Notes under the pieces: generated by a model
The model's database searches: none
Seen by the model: the letters and a program-made list of their open reading frames with translations, nothing else
What the model was told of the DNA's origin: nothing
In this document: positions 19,436 to 32,800 of the stretch, one piece after another
Layout of the letters: each line of letters starts with the position of its first letter
Numbering within the stretch: the first letter of the stretch is position 1
Assembly (NCBI RefSeq): GCF_036370855.1
Contig: NC_088110.1
Coordinates: 22,625,501 to 22,689,500, forward strand
Length of the DNA stretch: 64,000 bases
Source: Dromaius novaehollandiae
Taxonomy: Eukaryota > Chordata > Aves > Casuariiformes > Dromaiidae
Direction: 5' to 3'
Program-made: the position numbers and the translations under genes

Positions 19436-21282
19436 CTAAGGAAGACGAAAGAGAAGAATTAGACGACACCAGCATTTTCATATCAGTTACACCTAAAAAC
19501 TTTTTAGAACAACTTGCTTCTTATTAGACGTGTTACGCACCATTAAAGCAGCCAACCTCACCACTGTCAAGCTGCAAAAGAGACTAACAAGCATATGTCT
19601 ACTGCCAGCAGAAATGAAAATAAAAATATAGTTTTACTCACTTGTACAGTTTTAGGGCAGGCAAAACTTAGTTTGGGATAGCTTAAATGAAAATCTAATT
19701 AATTAAATGAAATTCAGCTTTAAAAGAAAGCAGACCACATTTCTGAGTTTCTCTGAATGAGGACTGACTGAGGAAGTGACCTTTTTTTCCAATTGGCCAC
19801 TGTCACAATATTAGTCACAGAAACTCCATTAATTATTTACATTTTAGTACTGCTGGAAATTGCTGCCTCAAAACTGGTCACTTGTTAATTTATAATAATC
19901 AAGCGCTGAAGGCCTGGTCTGCATTGTATAAAAATGAATACAGGCTTGTGACATAGTCAAGACACAATGTAAAGTGTAACACTTCAGTATTATTTGCTCC
20001 AGTCAGAAGTTTATATTTCATTTTTTAAGTTTATACTACATGCAAATCATCTTAAAACAACATATCAGTCAAAATAAAAAAAGAGACTGGAAAGTGTTCC
20101 TCGTAAAGTAACATTTCTCTCAGTTGTTTCCTGCCCTGAATTAAGGATTTCAGATCTCTCCTAGCAGCAGCCCATGCTGCAGCAGTGCAAAACCGTGCCC
20201 TACAGAGCAAGCACAGCAGCCTACGCCAACACCGGACCTTCGTGGGGACTTGGACAGTAATTCTTCATTTATGTAACTGTTTTGGGGGAAGGAAGGAGAA
20301 GGGGGAACAGAGATGCTCAGCTTGTAAACTTCCAGGAGAACTTTAAATTATAACCAAAGGTCACTTGCATTACAAATCAATAAGCAGCAAAAATTCTGCT
20401 GCCATCTGTCTATGGAAACTCCCTCCCTCTCCCAGCGCATGCTCCAGCCCTCAGGAAATCAGCACCAGACCTGCAGAGCAGCGTAGTCTTACCCAAATCA
20501 CAGGAGAGGCCTTAATCGGGCCTTTTCCCCCACACTGGATCCGTGCACAAGTAAGCGTCAACTTTTGTAAATTTAGCTCAAACCCACCAACTTCCAAGAA
20601 CAACATTTTTTACATAAGTAAGTGAAAACTAAATATAAAGACAAGCCGCTGCCATCACGCTTCCTTCTGCCCTTCGGGTACGCAGCAATTCCCTTTAGCA
20701 GAAACCCAACATCTGCGCGAAAGCCAGCTCCCGCATCAGGCCCCACGCCTGCTTTTTACCTTGTCGATTGAAATCCATCGGAGGCTGTTTGCAGTCCTGA
20801 GCTCTGTGACCACTGGCCCCACAGTTGTAACAGGAGAGATTCCCATTTTTTTTGTGACTTGAACCATTGCTGTTTCCCATCATTCCCTGTGCCTGATACA
20901 CCCCTGCTGTCCCTGCCATAAAGTTCTGCATTGGCGGTACCGCAAACGTGGACTGCCCGCTCATTACAGAGTCCGGTGCTATGCCACTGTTGTAAGCAGT
21001 GTGGACCACTGGAAAAGTCGTGCTGCTGTTGTACTGCTGCGTGTTGATATAGCCGTTACTACACAAAGGGTTGAAGGGCAGAAATGGAAAAGTAAACATG
21101 GAAGGTCCTGAAAACGGGTGCTGAAAATAGTTAGCGTAGCTGACGGTCATACCACTCGAACCACAGTTCCCGCTGCACCCACAGGAGCTGCACACCATGC
21201 ACCCCGGCGGCTGCGGCTGCTGCTGCTGGTGGTGGTGGTGGTGGTGGTTCTGGTTTGGTACCGGGATGCTCCCCGCAGAGCC

Positions 21283-21315
<33 letters not shown>

Positions 21316-24300
21316 GCTGCTGCTGTAGAAATTGTTCTCAGCAACGGACGAAAGTGTGGGGCTGGAACTGGGTGCAGGGCAGCTGGGCAAATTTGCCATG
21401 GTTGCAAACGATGTGGCGGGGTGGCTGCTGGAGGAGGCCGCGTTGCTGTTTGCACAGAAGCTGCCTTGCATTGGCGCCACTGGCACGCTGCTCATCGCAG
21501 AAAAGGCAACTTTGGTGTTGGCTGTATAGAGAGCAGTCCGGGGATTTATTATTGCAGGGGACACCGTTATTTGCATATTACTGGAGCAGGAAGTCTGTCC
21601 GGCAATGGCAGAATCAGTAGGAACAGAAGACGACACCAGGAGTTTGATGGGTGGGCGAGCCACATGGAAGACTGTGCTGGACGTTACAGTGGCAGCAGTA
21701 CTTGTTTCTACTATTAATCCTGGCTGCTGAGCTGTTTTTATCACTCTGTCCAGAGTTGAAGCATGTACGACTTTGGTTCGAGGACCAAAGTTAATAGTAG
21801 ATGTAGGTGAACTGTTCTCAGCAGCCCCTGAAAGCACTTGCAAGGGCTGATGGGGAGAAGATGCAGACATTACATCCACCACCGTATTTCCAAAGCTCTT
21901 TTCCATTTTTATGCTGCCTCTAGGTCCGGGCGAAACTTTATTTCTTTCTTCTAAAGACAGCAGTGAATGCATAGACGATGAAAGTAGCTTCATGTCTGCA
22001 TTGCCACGTTCTGATTTATGCACTGAATTTAGCATCCGAATGGGGGTGATGTGAGTAGAGGCCGCTGACATCATCTGCATTGGCAAAGCGTGGTGACCGG
22101 ACGGATTGGAGCCTGCATCATTTTGCACTGGCAAGACCTGAGCTGTGGGTCTGGCAGAGCTCGAAGTGAAATGATTCAGTAACATCACTGGCTTCTCCTT
22201 TTCTGAACCCTCTAAGTGAATCTCTAAACCTAGGGACAGAAACATGTATAAATACAACTTCACCAGACAAAGCAGATCAGCACAAGCACCATCTTTGGTT
22301 GTTTCTGCTTACGTCTCTCATTCTCCTCAGCGCTGTCTGAGCTCTCTTCCCTCGTCTGGATCCCCATGGGGCTGGAAGAAGAGCTGGAGTACTCGGAAGA
22401 ACTGCCTTCCCGGGGCAGCGGGTGGGCTGGCTGATCCACATCCACCCGCAGCTCTGTGGATAAAGTGCATGCAGGAAATAAGGAAACACAAACAAGAGTG
22501 GCAACACCTAATTGACAGAACATAGTTACACTGCCGAGCCTGTCTCACGACACCAGCTAACATACAGCGAAGCTCAAGGTTTACAGAGATTGGCATTAGC
22601 TAAGGAGCAGGAGTCTGGAGAGGTAACAGTGGCTTACTAGTGAAGCTAGCCATTCACATGGAAACCATGAAAAGGCAACTACTTTTTACTGCACTCAGTA
22701 TAAAGAGGAAGAAGACTTTCATTGCTTCCTATACAGCCAACGGCATTTTGGAAGATAAAGCTTACAAAAGGTTGGTGGAAAAGCAGCAAAGCAATGAGCT
22801 TGCTCCTGTACAAGGACACATTCGTCCCTGAGAGCCCAGCACTACCCTCTGCTCCTCGTCCTTACCTGCAGCATGGTTGCCACGAATGCTTTGGATAGGC
22901 CCTACGTGTGTAGTAGGGGGAACCCTTGCCACACCGCTGCTGGTAACTGAAGAAGGTGTTGTGGGGTTTAGGCACCGTTTCTCCGATTTTTCTCTAGAGA
23001 GAGTGGTGGAGAAACATTGTAAAGAAACAAAAATTGGCTAAAGCACGTCAACAGATAAATCAATTTTTGAATGGAACTGAAGCAGACTAAGCCCACTAAA
23101 CAGTCCATTAAAAGTTATGCTAATTTCAAATGGAAACATTTGGAAATTGTATCAATCTTGGCCATAGCTTCTTGCCAGCAGTTTCACTGGTCTTTTTGTC
23201 ATCTGATTATTGTCATCTCTTATTTGTACAAGACAGAACATCACAAAAAGATGACTAACTTGTATCACACATCGTATGAGCATGTCTCAAAACCTAGCCA
23301 TGCATACCAAAAATAAAGAGAAGCCAAATGCAATCCAAAATTTCTATTTTAGCAAACACAGTCTGGAAAAACTAAGATTGACAAAAAATGCTGTCAAGGA
23401 GTTTTGATAAATGGGCATGGATTTGGATTTTTTTTAATTGCTTTTTAAGTAACTGCAACAGTTTCAGAATAAACATAACCCCCTACGCAGAGATATATAT
23501 GGACGATCTGTTGCATCAGTTGCCCCAAATGGCTATCAGCATTGCATGGAGCACTGGCTCTCTCTATATCATTTTCACCCTATAAACCTGTGGTCTTCCT
23601 GAAGCTAGGGTTACCTGCTGTCCAAATAAAACTGTACCAGCCCTGATTTTCAGTGATTTGTCCCAGTAAAATGTTAGAAATCCAGATTCTGGATGCACGT
23701 CATCTGGCAGTCCTCGGCCGAGCCCTGGCAGTCAGCAGAGGCCGAGTGGCTGCAGCTGCTGCGGGCCACAGCAGGGCACCAAGGAAGCTCTGAAAGTAGC
23801 TGTGCTCCATCTGCACTGCCTAGAAACCAGAACATTGTCAGGCCTAATGAAGAAAATGTCCTGCTGGGCATCCTGATTTTTTCTGCATGTATCAGCTGGC
23901 AACTCTGACTCGCCCTTCTCAGGTAGGTGGTAAGTCCAAAATCTAAACAGGGACACTTTATTACGTCAGAAACTATTTATTAAGAGCACAAACCCCAGAA
24001 GTTCTGAAGGCAGGTCTAGGTACCCAGTACGCTTGTCTGTTTTTTTCAATAATATCGGCTACCCAATAAAAAGATACCGTATCTCGCTCCTACAAACATG
24101 GCTTTGCATATACCATCATGGCTGCAGTGCTGTTAACGTGCATATCTTTTGTAAATTATTTCGAAATGTCCTCCCGGTCAGAAGAGGTGTCAGTGTGACA
24201 ATGACTTGCATTTATGTTATGACCGAGTTATTCATGTCCTTTTAAAACTGAGTTCACAAATTCTTTACATTTGGTTATCTTATCAAAGCCTTGAACAGCC

Positions 24301-27300
24301 AGCAGTAAAACAGTAAGTGATAAATATTATCCAGTAAGACACTGTTTCAAGAGCTTTTCAAAGCAACCAACCCAACAGCACAGTAAGGAAAATAAGTATC
24401 ATCCAGATTTACAGGTGGGAATCCCGGTAGGTTTACTGTATGAAAAGCAAAGACCATTGTAAAACCTGGATTAGAAATCATATCTTAAGAACTTAAAGCA
24501 AACAATTTCTTTTTTCCACTTACTTCTCCAACTCCAGCTGGGTCTTGAGCTTCTTCTTTGCTCCCATGGTGAGGGATTCAAACTTGTTCAGGTCTTCCTC
24601 AGTAAGACTCAGAAACTTTTAATAAAAAAAAGTATGTATTTAAAAATATTTCATGGCTGTAAAACTATTTACATTTTTAGAAAATATCTATTCAGAAAGG
24701 CACCTTTAAAGCCTTTTTTAACATATGTTAATTCAAAGAAAATCACTAGAATTTTAAATTATAGACTCAGTGTAGAATAAAAGAGAGGGGAACTTGGATG
24801 AAAGAAAGAGCATCTGCAGAAGAAATTTAATTAGGTATTTGCCTATATTAACAATTTGCAATAAACACAAGGTGTTTATTACAAAGTAATCCATGTGCAT
24901 ATTAAAATACAACTTCAAACTGTAATTGAGTTTAAGAATCTGGTTCTGTGAAGAAAAAAATCCTGTAGTTTTCCCGGTTATGTCATTTAACACAGAAATC
25001 AACGTGTAGTCATACCATTGTGTTTTTTTTGAAAACATACAATGAAATTAATTTTTATAATAAAATATATAATATAATGATATAGTAAAATATATCCACT
25101 TATAATATAAATGAAAACATAATGAAATGAAAATATAAAAGGTCAGCAAAATATGCGTACTGATCCATGCATAATTTTTTTTTTTTTTTTGTGGAAAAAT
25201 GCCAGCACACTCAAATATGCACAATTCTGCTAGCTCATTAAAGAAAAAAACCCTATTTTCCCTCATTGAATGAAGAAAATCAAATTAAAAGGCTCTGGTA
25301 ACACATTATACTTAAATACATAGAAAGTACTATAATCAACACAAAGCTATTCCAATGTAGGGTTGACTTAACCTAAGCACTTTGTCCACCGGAGGGCGTT
25401 CAAGGCTAAAATACAGTAAGTAGAGGACAGAAATTTTACTTCCCAGCTGTCATAGATGGAGCTGGATACATACTGTACAAAGTATTTCCATCTATTTAGT
25501 TAAAATCCAGCACACATCAATAACACTCATGACTCTGACCGAGCAAATACATAAATGACCATTTTTCCATGAGTTTTTGTAGAAAACAAAAATCTCATTC
25601 ATTTGCATGTACACGCACACACTAATGCTGATGACAGAAGTCTTTGTGAGTCTATTTTTAAAAATATTAGGATAACTAAATATTTTGGGAAGAAAAACCA
25701 ATCAAGAAGCAGCAATAAAAAAGCAACAAATTTTACTTATCTACTGCGCATCAAAGATATGAACAGGGAGCCAAAGCAGAGCTTGTAAATCAGCATTCAA
25801 GTTGGATGTTCAAGCATTCAGTAAAGAACCCTGAAACAAGTGGCAACTACCAGGCCGGGCCCCAGACATAGCACAGATCAGAAAGAGGAAGGCAGTTTTC
25901 ATCAAAGTATTATTGCTCCAAGAGAGTGCAAATCTTTACAGCATCTGCCAGTAACTTCTGCAATTCTAAACATGGATGTCTGCAGCCTCTCTACGTGGTA
26001 CAAATGTACAGACAATTTAAAAGCCAGCTTCCTTCTCTTATTCAGTCTTCTACCCTACCTTCTCCATCGTGAGCTGTTTGAAGACGGGATAGTATTTGTG
26101 CAACCGCAGTTTCCTGAGCCAGTCTAAGATCCCGTTTTGCTCCTGTGTCTGGGGGGTCTGTGGACTGGAAGACATGAGCATGGGTGAAGAGGCGTCCATC
26201 TGGGCACGATAGGCCAGCGATGAGCCGGTGCCCCCTGAATGGGAGCAGTGGGGTAGTGCAACGGGGGCGGCAGCCGGGTGCTGGACATGATTCTGAGAAG
26301 ACTGGATGCCGGCCACTCCACATATAGGTCTGCAAAATAGTAACATCATTTGAGTTAGCACACTGAATCTGGGGCACACGGAGTTCAGCTAGTACGGCCG
26401 TACTCGTACAAATCTGCCACCTCCAGGATTTCCAGTAAAATCTGCGCTGTCCAATCCAAGTCACAGATTTGTACCTTTGGAATTCTGTGCTGTTCAATAG
26501 CATAACAAAAGCAGCACAGTTTATGGCAAACAGTAAATCATATTTTCCAATTAAGCACAGTTTTCCTTCTGCAGTCACAGATAACATATGTTCTACTCCT
26601 CTTTGTAACAAAAAAGCAGTTTACAGATAATGGCCGAGGTTGAACTTTGTACTATTAAAAAGAAACCCAAACATAATCTGTGGAATAGGTTTTTCACATG
26701 TGCAAGTGGCAAAATAACATTAGTTCCTTGGAGGGTTCTGGTTTTTGTTGGAGAAAATGAAAATTTCCTCTTAAGAATGATGAGGGTTCTGGATTTGCTA
26801 AAACCTCACAGGAGGTAAGAGCAGTTCTTTCCTTCTTTTCCCAAGGCTGACTTGTACGTCCCTTGCTCACTTTCCTTCCTCCCTCTGGAAGAAAAACCAC
26901 TGCTGCACAGGGAAATACTCAAATGTGCTGTAGAGAAAAGATAAACCCTAGCAGAGACCCTCTAGTCTTCCCTAGCCCACAGAGACTTATGTTAGGGATG
27001 ACCACATCTGTGCTAACAGTTAGGACAATCATTATTCACTTTATGGATTCTACCTAGTATATCCCAGACAAGGACCCACCGTACTAGGCTCCACGCAGCT
27101 ATATAAAGAAACGACGCTTGCTGTTCAGGAGTGTTTAGCATGTGAGCAAGAGTGAATATAGAACACAGCTGGTGGAAGCCACAGAGACTGAGACCACTAT
27201 GACTTATGTAGTAAGCAGCAGATCACAAAGAAATCATCCATCCCTACAGCTCAACAGTGAAGATTTGCTGCCAATTAGCAGTTACAGTTTCAAGCTTTCT

Positions 27301-29836
27301 GAGAAACACTGCTTGGAACAGGTTTTCACAGAGCACATTGCCAACAGGAACATGGCAATCGTTTGATCTTATCTCTCGTATAACACTGGTCAAAAGGCTT
27401 CCCTAAAGGCTTCTTCAAACATACATGTTTCTCAAGACAAGATATCCACTGCTGACTTCGTAACTGCCCATGATGACAGAATCCATCACAACCCAAGAAA
27501 GCTTGGTCCAATGGTAATTATATTTTACATGCTTTATTTTGAAGCTGAAGTTGAATTCTATCTTGCGTCTCCAGTAATTAGATCATGTTATATTTTGATT
27601 CGCAAAACTCAGTTGTCCGTTATGTAAGTTCTGTTGCCTTTGTGATCAACTCACTCCAGATCTTCTTTTCAACCAATTAACCAGACTGAGCTACCGCAGT
27701 TGTTATTATACAGCATGTTTTTTGAGACATTTAAAGGAAAAACAAATGACAACACTAGAAATGCTAGTACCTTTTACACCTGTATTCCCCCACCATCTAG
27801 CAGTTACTGAGCAGACCACATGCTGAAGCTAGACTTTCTTAAAATCTCCAACATGCTAAGAACTCTACAGATGAAAGACTCAGTACAGACTCAAATAAAT
27901 ATTCAAGGAAAGATAAATAATTACCTACATAAAGGGGTTTTACAACTAACCAGAAGAAATATAAACCAACTATCTTACCTTCCAGATGTTCCCAGCGTAG
28001 TTCCTACTTTATAAATGGAGGGGTTGCCAGGATCTAAAAACAGAGAACAGAAGTTAAAAATAGCATCAATTTATAAAGGTAATTCAGTTAAAAAAATAAA
28101 AAAACCCACTTTATTTAAACTTACTTGAACTCTGAAGTTGCTGTGAAGGTGATGAAGTGCTGAAAAACTTTCTGACATGGTCATTTTTCACCACATGGGA
28201 AGGTAATGGTGCCAAATACCTGCATTTCATGCAAAGCAAACAAATCCCCCCATTCTGTTATATCTGAATCGCAGCTGCCTATGCAATCATGACTGTAGAC
28301 TATAAACAAAATTTTGAAAGTGGTACTGAGGACCTTTCATGTTAAGAACACCAGGAAATTCTGAATCAAACTAGACTTAAAAAGCACATAATATTCTTAT
28401 CCGTAATGCTACTTAAACTCATGATCATGTTTTATGTTGCCCTCATTCTGTTTAACATTTTAGTCAAAGATGCTAAATTTAAGAGTATGCGCGGCTGAAA
28501 CAGTGAACGCTTGTAAGAAAAAGCGTGCGAGTATAAACTTGAAAATTTCCTCTCAAATCATGAAACCAAAGACCATAAAATATAGATGTACCTACTGTTG
28601 TTTAATTTCCTCCTCTTTGGGATAAACAGCAGATGTAGAGTTTGGCAATGTTGGGGAAATGGCTATAAAACTTATGTCACATTTTCCCTGAGATTGCCAT
28701 GCCTCTTTTTAAGGGAAATAAAAATGGTAATCTTCTAAAACTTTGTAATGTATAAAGTACGTTCTATTGACACTACTAGACTTCTGGGTGTTATGCAAAC
28801 TTGATTCTCTCTTTTGCCAGACCTATAGATTTGAAAACATATAAAAAGTTGTTAAAAAGAAGAACATTTTGACCATATCTTTACATATGTGATTTAAAAA
28901 AAACCTTTGGGCAAAAAAATTAATACAACTATACACACACATGCAAGCACACATGAATGTGGTTTCTACCTTGAAAATTCACAGTTCATTTCTGAATTTT
29001 TCAAATATGTAGCACTTAACAAAACAGCTTCTATCTGTCTCTGTTCCTAAGATACAACCGTTGCTGTGTAAACGCAGATTGCTGCTCTATTAACCTAGAT
29101 TTGTAGAGACTGTTGCTAGCTAAACAGCAGCGGCGGCAAGTGACACGCATTTTCTCTTATCCTACCTAATTCTCCGTAGACTGTGATCCTCAAAGCACAG
29201 AAGGGACTGTTTGAAATGCTAGCACTGCTTGCCATTAAAAATAATCTAGGCATGCACCTGCTGGCTCTGACTACGGAAAAACAATATCCACTAAGGCTCT
29301 AGCAACAGGGGACATAAGTCTGTCTTGATTAGGGATACTGGGTGTTTAGGAAAAGTTCTACGAAATGTTATTTCATATTTTAAATGCCATTTCATACTTA
29401 GCATTGATAAAGACAGTAATAGCCGAAAATATTTTCTGCTCCTCAAATTATCTTAGCAAAATTATTTCAGTATTTAAAAAGAAAGAGATGATGTGACCTT
29501 CCACGGCTGATGATTTTCGAAATGGTGGTTTAGTTTAGATAATTGCCAGGTAATTTGTGATAATGTGAGGAGATACCATCTGAGGCTTCAGAAATTTCTT
29601 AACTGTAAAGGGCTACCAATAGTTTAATGGCTACAAAGGTATGCACAAAGCATTTTAAAGAAGCATATCTACCTTTTAAAAATTGAAGTAAAATAAACAC
29701 CACGACAACCTAAAAAAACTGGGACAAAATAATATAAACCTGTCTGAAGGGATAACAAAAAAATGAAAGATTCCCACAATCCATTCCTCAATACAAAAGA
29801 AAGACTATTCAGGAAACTGCTTTTCCCTGAGTTTTG

Positions 29837-29876
<40 letters not shown>

Positions 29877-32800
29877 CCAGTGTTGGCTATTTTTGGAGCC
29901 TAAACCAATCTTTTGCAAAGCCACTGCTCTCATATTTATTTCTAACAAAGCGCTGAAGAAAAGTTAACCTTCCAGAAAGTTTAATAAAGTATATTATGAC
30001 CATATTTATTTCTGAATAAAGAATCTCTGCAAAATTCTTATGTACTGAAATTAGCAAAACATCAGGGAATGAGGTCTGCAGAACTGGGCTCTAAGTTCTT
30101 GAAACTAATTTAGAATACAGCCATAACATCTCAATTTCCTGTTTCTGTCTTCCACTTTGTGAGAAAAGCCAAATGGCAAATTAAAAAACAAGCGTACAAC
30201 AAAACAGCATACCTAAGGTCTGATTCCAGGTCTATGTGGTTCCGTTCTAGGTAAAATGAGTCTGGACCAGCTAGGCAAGGAATGAATTTCTCCAAGTTTT
30301 CCTCTGGATACAGCTGAGACAGCTAAAGGTGGAAGATATTACAAATGGAAAAATAAGTGAAAAGTAGACTTGTTACCGGTTATACAAGATTCAAGGAACA
30401 GCAATTTACAAGTCAAATATTTTATGAAGTTCAATCTATTTGCATTATGTCAGTACATTTAGAAAAGTGTCGTTGAACAAAATTACATATTGGTACAAAA
30501 CATTCCTGCATTTTCAAAGTGCACTTCATAACTCCTTTACCTTAGAAATAAATTCAGTCACTTCAATGGAAGATTTGGTTACCAACGTCACTGAAGAGTC
30601 AGACCACAGGACCTTAAAAAGTGAAATGCATTCAGTTTAGTAAAGAGTAGCCAGGGATTTAAGGTTGGTTTTAACAGCTCAAGCTCAAAAATAGGTATCA
30701 GATGTTTATTTCACTATGTGAAAGAAAGTGTGTAACGTGTGGCATCAACACGGAAAAACTTTTCTGTGCACAACTATTACTCAATCCTTGCTCCCTGCCC
30801 GATTCTTGCTAGCTGCTATTATACTTAACAACTATTCTGAATTCTTAAAAAAGCACCCTGCCGTTTGCACAGCCACTGCAGACATCCAGCACTAAGAAAC
30901 AGACTACTAACTAATGGAAATTTTTTTTCTTCCTATTGTTAAAGAAAACAGCTGCTTTGTAGGATCTGATGTACAGTACACACAACTCATTGCAGCATAA
31001 CGGTGCCTATTTAATCAACTCCATATACAATGCAAAGTTGAAAATGGCAGCAAAAGACCCCACAGCCAGAAAAGCAAACCTTACAAACGTTACTGTTCTA
31101 GCTCTTTAGACACCATCTTGCATATGCCCTAGAAAAAGGAAATAGTTTGGTATCTCTTCCCATATGCTTTCTGTATTAAGTCACTACATTCTTAAATACA
31201 GAGGCACTTATTGGTTGGTAAATGATTAGTTTAACTGAGCCAAAAGCCAGGCTTTCTTGGCATAAAGAACATCAGAAGAGACAGGCTAGCACTACTAGTG
31301 AATGGTAAGTTCCTTCAGACTTGTCTAGTCGAAGCATTTGGAAGGCATATGAATCTTCCCCAGTTATATATGGGAAGAAGCTGTTTTTGTGTGTTTAAGA
31401 ATCAGGAAGCTTTCCTCTCACATGACACTAGTTTCAATGACAACTGAAAACATACACAAAGATTTTCCAGCCACCAGAATGCTGCCAAAAAGACTGGTGA
31501 GAGGAGAGTATTTCAAAATATATTACATAATGGAGGAATTTCCTCTCTGCAGAGCTGTAAGAGAAAAAAAGAAAAAAGAAAGAAAAAAAAGAAAAAAGAA
31601 AAAAAAGAAAAAAGAAAAAAAAGAAAAAAGAAAAAAAGAAAAAAAGAAAAAAGAAAAAAAGAAAAAAAGAAAAAAAGAAAAAAAGAAAAAAAGAAAAAAA
31701 GAAAAAAAGAAAAAAAGAAAAAAAGAAAAAAAGAAAAAAAGAAAAAAAGAAAAAAAGAAAAAAAGAAAAAAAGAAAAAAAGAAAAAAAGAAAAAAGAAAA
31801 AAGAAAAAAGAAAAAAGAAAAAAGAAAAAAGAAAAAAGAAAAAAGAAAAAAGAAAAAAGAAAAAAGAAAAAAGAAAAAAGAAAAAAGAAAAAAGAAAAAA
31901 GAAAAAAGAAAAAAGAAAAAAGAAAAAAGAAAAAGAAAAAGAAAAAAGAAAAAGAAAAAAGAAAAAAGAAGAGATTCATGATAAATTAGTACTTTTTTAA
32001 GATTCAGAACAAGTTTCAGAAAATATAGGAGATATTTCTTTTTCTTTCTAATCCTTTCTTTTGATACCTTGTTATAATTTTCAACACTTACAAAACAATA
32101 ATGTGAACTGTAAATGCGGGGAACAGCAGCAATGCCAAGTAATGTTGAAAACACCAAACTGCTCTATCTATTGCCCTTCTATTCCAAGCAACAAAGCTAC
32201 TAAACAAAACATTTAACAGTTGGGTTTCTAAACCAGCAAACAGCAATTTATTAGCTCAGCTAAACTATGCAATGTGCTTTCAGACATTTACAAGCTGTCC
32301 AATGAAACGCTGTAGCTCTTTACTGACACAAGGAATTTTTTGATATTTATACAAGAATTTATAATGGGAAAGATAGTCCATGGGATCCTAACACGTAACT
32401 GGAGTTCACACAGCTACATACTTGACAACGATTTTAAAAAACCCTCAAAAATGCTTTCTAATATTGATGATATTTGGAATACTTAGAATTCAGACAATTC
32501 AGAACATTATCAGTGAATCGAGTCACGCCGAGGTTAATACTGCCAGTGTCAAAAGCAGATATCAAACTGCTGCTTTATCTAATGTAGTAGCTTTAAAGAA
32601 CAACTGTTTTGGTAAAAGCGTTAGATATTTGAAATTCTGCTGTCCATTTCCAGATTCTCCTTTTCTCACTTTTTGGCTCTGCTGCCTCATTCAGCAAAGC
32701 AGAGACACTTTCTGGGCTCTGCGTTCTGAATTTTGGAATATGTCGTTCAAACCGGACGGGAGAAGAGCATTTTGTCATTCTTCCTCTCAGAGCCCAGAAT

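Noticed and set aside
21118-21717. 199-codon + strand frame
   Set aside because: Antisense shadow of the repeat-rich ZCCHC14 exon.
20695-22263. Single-exon 522-residue protein
   Set aside because: It reads through an 83-bp intron at the 5' end and past a GTAAAA donor at the 3' end. The real coding part is the exon at 20760-22229.
26042-26611. 189-codon - strand frame
   Set aside because: It is in a different frame from the conserved SAM-domain exon and runs into intron.
31389-32157. Lys-rich 203-residue and Phe-rich 181/214-residue proteins
   Set aside because: Direct translations of the GAAAAAA-type microsatellite.
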